Shown piece after piece: positions 17,795 to 20,867 of a stretch of DNA of 20,867 bases. Source of the DNA: Candidatus Villigracilis propinquus (GTDB lineage Bacteria > Chloroflexota > Anaerolineae > Anaerolineales > Villigracilaceae). A model generated the notes under the pieces. It worked only from the letters and a program-made list of their open reading frames with translations, was not told the origin of the DNA and did no database searches. Made by a program: the position numbers and the translations under genes. The stretch covers positions 1 through 20,867 of the forward strand of contig JADKDM010000039.1 in assembly GCA_016714565.1 (NCBI GenBank). The letters are read 5' to 3'. Position 1 is the stretch's first letter, and the number at the start of each line of letters is the position of its first letter.

Positions 17795-19075
17795 TTAAGC
17801 GAGCTCCATCTTTTCATGTTCCTTGATCGTGCTCATGAAGTTGTACCTGCAGGGAATTAATTTCTTCTTTTCACAGTAGGCATCCCACGCCGCCATAAAC
17901 AGCATGGGCAGGAGTTCTTCCTGTAAAGCGAGACGGCTGGAGGGGAAATCACCGTCAAGTTCCATATTGTTTTAACAATTCCTGTGGCTCAAGCTCAACG
18001 CTTCCACCAGCAGGGCTTTAGGCGTATTGCGCGCGCCGATCGTCCATGCGGCGGTACGGTTAATGCTGGCATCAGAAATAATCCCGAGACCGATGTGAAC
18101 ACGCTCCAGTGCATCGTTGCGGGCGATTTCGCTGGCGATGGCTTGCGTGTCGTCGTTCAAGGTAACCCAACATGGTCACTGTCCCAGCGCACGCGCCGCG
18201 GCTGACATGCAATAACAATTGGTCATGATAGATCAACAGGAAGAGATTTTGTCCGAGATGGTTTCGGTGGGGTGGAAGTGGCCAGGATCCAGGGTAAGCA
18301 ATATCTTTCAGGTAAGTGCGCAGGCGGAGCAAAACTCCATCGAACCAACGACATACGCCTCCGAGCCGAGACCGAAGCTTGGGCTCCACAGCGTCGAGTT
18401 GTGGGACAATTCCTCAGCGAGGATCAAGTCCTGAGGTCAAGCAGCAGGCGTCCGGGGCGATTGAAGCTGATCCGCGGGTGTGTCCTTGTATCCATCTGGA
18501 TCCAAGTATTCGTCACCGCAAGGAACTCCTAATTCCTTCCCAAAATAATCCCCGATTCTTCGGCTGCCAGCATTACCGTGTTCGAGTCAATATTGGCGGA
18601 TGGATTCGTTGCGGTGGGCGAGGTATAGGAGCCGTCTGCCGCGAGGATGCGAAAAACAGGTCGGGGTTTAAATCGGCCCCGTGACCGTTTGCCTTTGCCC
18701 AATCTTTCCATGCGGAAAAAATGCTGCGACTAGATCTTGTTGTTCCTTTTTATCGGCTTCCAAATAAATGGCATGAAGGTTCAAACGAAGTGAGCCGAGC
18801 AGGAACGAATACCACATCCAGATCCTTACGTAGTTCTTCGGCGGTGCGTGCTTTACCCGGGATCGTTTCCTGTTGCCGCAATGCCGCCAACTCAGTTCGC
18901 CGCCGGGGATTCTCAAACCCGCCAACATCATCGCCCTGCCAGCAATGCAGGCTGATGGAAACTTGCTGTCAAGTTGTGCTGGCCCCCGCGTTCAGTATTC
19001 GCCAAACGCGGCATATCGTTCTTTAAGTTCACCAGCTTGTTGGATACTTGTCTCGTCGTGTGCCTCTTGTTTTGA
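17795..19075 (-). CDS. rhaA: L-rhamnose isomerase RhaA, heavily frameshifted
   Basis: The enzyme converts L-rhamnose to L-rhamnulose. Motifs of the family appear in order across frames: QQAGELKERYAAFG, LHCWQGDDVGGFENPGGELS, ATGNYPGKARTAEELRKDLD, LNLHAIYLEADKKEQQD, FNRPRTPAA (FDFNPT-like region), DGMKD-like region at about 18500, GSEAYVVGSMEF, HFHPTETISDKIS, LLLHVSR, NDDTQAIASEIARNDALERV, HIGLDYFDASINRTAAW, IGARNT, SRLALQEELLPM and the end KEHEKMELA with TAA 17795-17797. Length (about 425 residues) fits E. coli RhaA (419). The metal-binding GHFHPTE region is split by an indel near 18270. The start is unresolved: SKQEAHDETS begins near 19082 directly after a repeat, and no ATG is in frame, so the end given is approximate. 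Confidence 0.8.
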
Positions 19076-19076
19076 C

Positions 19077-19145
19077 CGCAGACCGTGGACGATGATAGAC
19101 GGTTGTAGCACGGTCTACAGTCTATGGTCTATGGTCTATGGTCCT
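19077..19145. repeat. Tandem TATGGTC repeat and related units before rhaA
   Basis: GTCTATGGTCTATGGTCTAT, continuing GGTC, is a three-fold 7-bp tandem repeat at about 19127-19145. It is preceded by related words CAGACCGTGGACGATGATAG and CGGTCTACAG (19079-19126) that can pair with the repeat (ACCGTGGAC against GTCTATGGT). Arrays of this type recur between genes in some Chloroflexota, by general knowledge. It abuts the likely rhaA start and may have replaced its native leader. Confidence 0.6.
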
Positions 19146-19156
19146 GTCGTCTGTTA

Positions 19157-19931
19157 TCAAAAAATATTTTGTTCAATATTGAACGTCTTACAAATCTCGC
19201 AGATTTCATCCGCTCAAGCCTTCACCGATCTCATGCCGCCGGGGTTGAAGTATTCCCTTGTTGCGGCGGTCTCGAAGCGTATTCAATACGGTCTACCGCG
19301 CGATTTTGACGGAAATATCCAGAGCGTGCCATTACGCCATGTTTTTGCCCAAATTACCACGATGCGTGCGATATGATTCAATATTCCGCCATCAATTCAG
19401 GTGAGCCGGGATGCGAAATGGAATAAAGCCGTTGCCTTCCGGCAAATTGATAATATTCTCAGGCTGCCAGCGCAGGAGATGCGTATTGAGATACTGCTCA
19501 TTCTGATAGCGCGGGATATGGCTGGGGAATATATCAGATCCATGGGCTGCGCATGAATGATCGCATGAAATTTAAATTGTTTTGCAATCATCCAGTCGTA
19601 ATGCACAGCGAGATAATGATTGAACTCGCTGGTCACCCGCTCAAAACGGCGATGATGCGGTCGCAAACACTCAAATTTTACGCCGTTTTCCATCCGCGCG
19701 TTCACAACAATGCAGGCGATATTGGCGGATTTGGGTCATCAATAATTTCACCACGAGACTGACGACCGGAGCCCGTCACAAGAAATGTTGCGCCTGCAAG
19801 TTCTGGAAACGAACTGTAGCAGAGATTGATTTCGTTTTTTAATAAGGAAGATATTGCCGGGCTCAACCTGCCAGCGTAAACAGACGGAAATATTTTCCCG
19901 CCGCGCCTTCACTTGCTTTAATGTCTGCCAT
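19157..19931 (-). CDS. rhaD: Class II aldolase, L-rhamnulose-1-phosphate aldolase (RhaD-like), frameshifted
   Basis: A class II aldolase of about 258 residues, predicted to cleave L-rhamnulose-1-phosphate. It starts at ATG 19929-19931 (MADIKASEGAAGKIF). Motifs: ELAGATFLVTGSGRQSR, DDPNPPISPALL, then in other frames TSEFNHYLAVHYDWM, FHAIIHAQPMDLIY, SHIPRYQNEQYLNTHLLRWQ, ENIINLPEGNGFIPFRIPGS, KHGVMARSDISVK, AVDRIEYA, ADEICEICKTFNIEQNIF and TGA 19157-19159. The zinc-site motif is HAQ, where E. coli RhaD has HCH, so the second His is a Gln; the third ligand His in KHGVMA is present. With rhaEW it makes two aldolases in one cluster, so one may serve a different sugar phosphate. Frame breaks near 19700, 19530, 19400 and several below 19390. 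Confidence 0.75.
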
Positions 19932-20002
19932 GTGTCGTCCTGCTTCGCCCATCATAGGCGGAAGCGAAGTCATTCAAGATTCAAGATAGGTGCTTCTGTC
20001 AT
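19932..20002. other. rhaB-rhaD spacer
   Basis: About 70 bases between two rha genes. It holds an imperfect direct repeat (CATTCAAGATTCAAGATAGG, around 19972-19990) and a GCTTCGCCCATCATAGGCGGAAGC hairpin core (GCTTCGCC... against GGCGGAAGC) at about 19943-19966. There is no gene. Confidence 0.45.
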
Positions 20003-20867
20003 TTATCTCGTCAGTTCAATATTTTGATGCGCTTTGTCCCACTGAAAATTTGAGGAGGGATAATATTCTTCCACTTCAAAGGATGCGCATGCCACCTCAC
20101 GCGCATCGGATAACGAGCCAAGATCTCCCAACGCGATAGCTTGCGCCGCGAGGACGTACCGTTGGCTGGCCTTCCAGGGAGCCGGTGACGACGACGCGCT
20201 TCACGTTACTTCCATAGCCGAGTTGATTCAACAACCGATTCCTTGTCCCGCCGCCGATAAGTATGGATCGGCGAAAATTTTCAGGGTGAGTTCTTCAATT
20301 TTTCGAGCACCCAGCGATATTTCAATGCGAGGCTTTCCATACAACATTTAAAATCTCACCTTTGGTTTTGCGGCACAGACAGGTCTCGTGTCTGCGCAGT
20401 ATTTTGAATTCGTTGGGGCATGTCGCGGGGGGGAAAATATTTTCATCAGGATTGATGACCGCCATAGAAAGAGTTTTGCTTCAGAAGCGAGGCGATGATC
20501 TCTCATCATGGGTAATTGCTTCGCCGCCAGTGTTTCCTGCGCTTGCATTCTTGAATGATCCAAGGAGACCCATGATGTTTTTCGAGGGCGCCATGTACCA
20601 AATACGCCGCCTTCGTTGGTGAAGTTGTATGCCAGCGCGCTTTTTCATCCCTGCATGGCTCGCGGACTTCGACGCCCATGATCAAACACTGTCCCTGGGC
20701 TGATCCATACAAAGTCTTGATTCGTTGCTGGAGGACGGCCACGACCGCCGAGCCGAAGAAGGTATCGTGACGGGCAGGGACTGCGATCTGACTCCGCCCG
20801 GCACTATCTCTGTTGCGATGTTCGGGAGGAGGTCCCTATCAGTGTGCCAGGATCAGCTGTCGGCTTG
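20003..20867 (-). CDS. rhaB: Rhamnulokinase RhaB, C-terminal part, cut by right edge and frameshifted
   Basis: An FGGY-family kinase that phosphorylates L-rhamnulose at C1 with ATP. Only the C-terminal about 285 residues lie in the window. Read across frames: VAVPARHDT and AVVAV (ATP-binding half), DFVWISPGT, AYNFTNEGGVFGT, KNIMGLW, IIQECKRRW, GGEAITHDEIIALASEA, NPDENIFPPRDMPQRIQ, QPVPQNQGEIL, CCMESLALKYRWVLEKLEEL, a damaged GGG-nucleotide motif near 20245, LLNQL, AAQAIALGDLGSLSDAREVA, FEVEEYYPSSNFQWDKAH and NIELTR with TAA 20003-20005. It is the first rha gene seen and lies 71 bases before the aldolase. The 5' end, promoter and any rhamnose regulator lie beyond the right edge. Confidence 0.82.

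Noticed and set aside
18219..18684. Plus-strand open frames in the rha region (also 13522-13921 and 15963-16495)
   Set aside because: Each lies opposite rhaA, lutB or rhaEW motifs on the minus strand and shows no domain of its own.

Overview
The window looks like a fragment of a Chloroflexota (probably Anaerolineae) chromosome from an error-rich, possibly metagenomic assembly. This rests on three things: a regulator that fuses a DNA-binding domain, a Ser/Thr kinase, a STAND ATPase and WD40 repeats; an L-rhamnose cluster using the bifunctional aldolase/dehydrogenase linked to L-lactate oxidation genes; and short dispersed repeats, some inside genes, of kinds I associate with that group. The taxonomy is inference. 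No rRNA, tRNA, CRISPR array or origin was seen.

Left part (1-3400, minus strand): a compact operon of an HSL-type alpha/beta hydrolase followed by two tandem GT1-type glycosyltransferases. The last one runs off the left edge. The pair is nearly identical in the donor-binding half and clearly diverged in the acceptor-binding half.

Region 3400-8060 (minus strand): a palindromic intergenic repeat, then one very long gene (about 1,500 residues) encoding XRE helix-turn-helix, Hanks-type kinase, nSTAND1 ATPase and 14 WD40 repeats (two predicted seven-bladed propellers). Four frameshifts split it. Its 250-bp upstream region holds a cluster of ATACAAG/CTTGTAT dyads.

Region 8300-10720 (plus strand): a lipoprotein alpha/beta hydrolase with three frameshifts and a terminator, then a TIR-domain protein fused to a formylglycine-generating-enzyme-like (FGE/SUMF1) domain with many frameshifts. 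Together with the kinase-STAND-WD40 protein this resembles a signalling or biological-conflict neighbourhood.

Region 10850-12120: an IS3-family insertion sequence that appears to have landed in the loop of the rho-independent terminator of the TIR-FGE gene. It is followed by about 460 bp with no recognisable gene.

Right part (12580-20867, minus strand): a catabolic cluster, in transcription order rhaB (cut by the right edge), a class II rhamnulose-1-phosphate aldolase (rhaD-like), rhaA, a bifunctional aldolase/lactaldehyde dehydrogenase (rhaEW-type), then lutA, lutB and lutC. Together these would take L-rhamnose to rhamnulose, to rhamnulose-1-phosphate, to DHAP plus L-lactaldehyde, to L-lactate and finally to pyruvate. 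Reading frames here break every few tens to hundreds of bases, rising sharply beyond about 15.5 kb, yet conserved motifs continue from frame to frame. That pattern fits sequencing or assembly indels better than decay of every gene. Coordinates in this part are ends inferred from homologous protein starts and stops across several frames.
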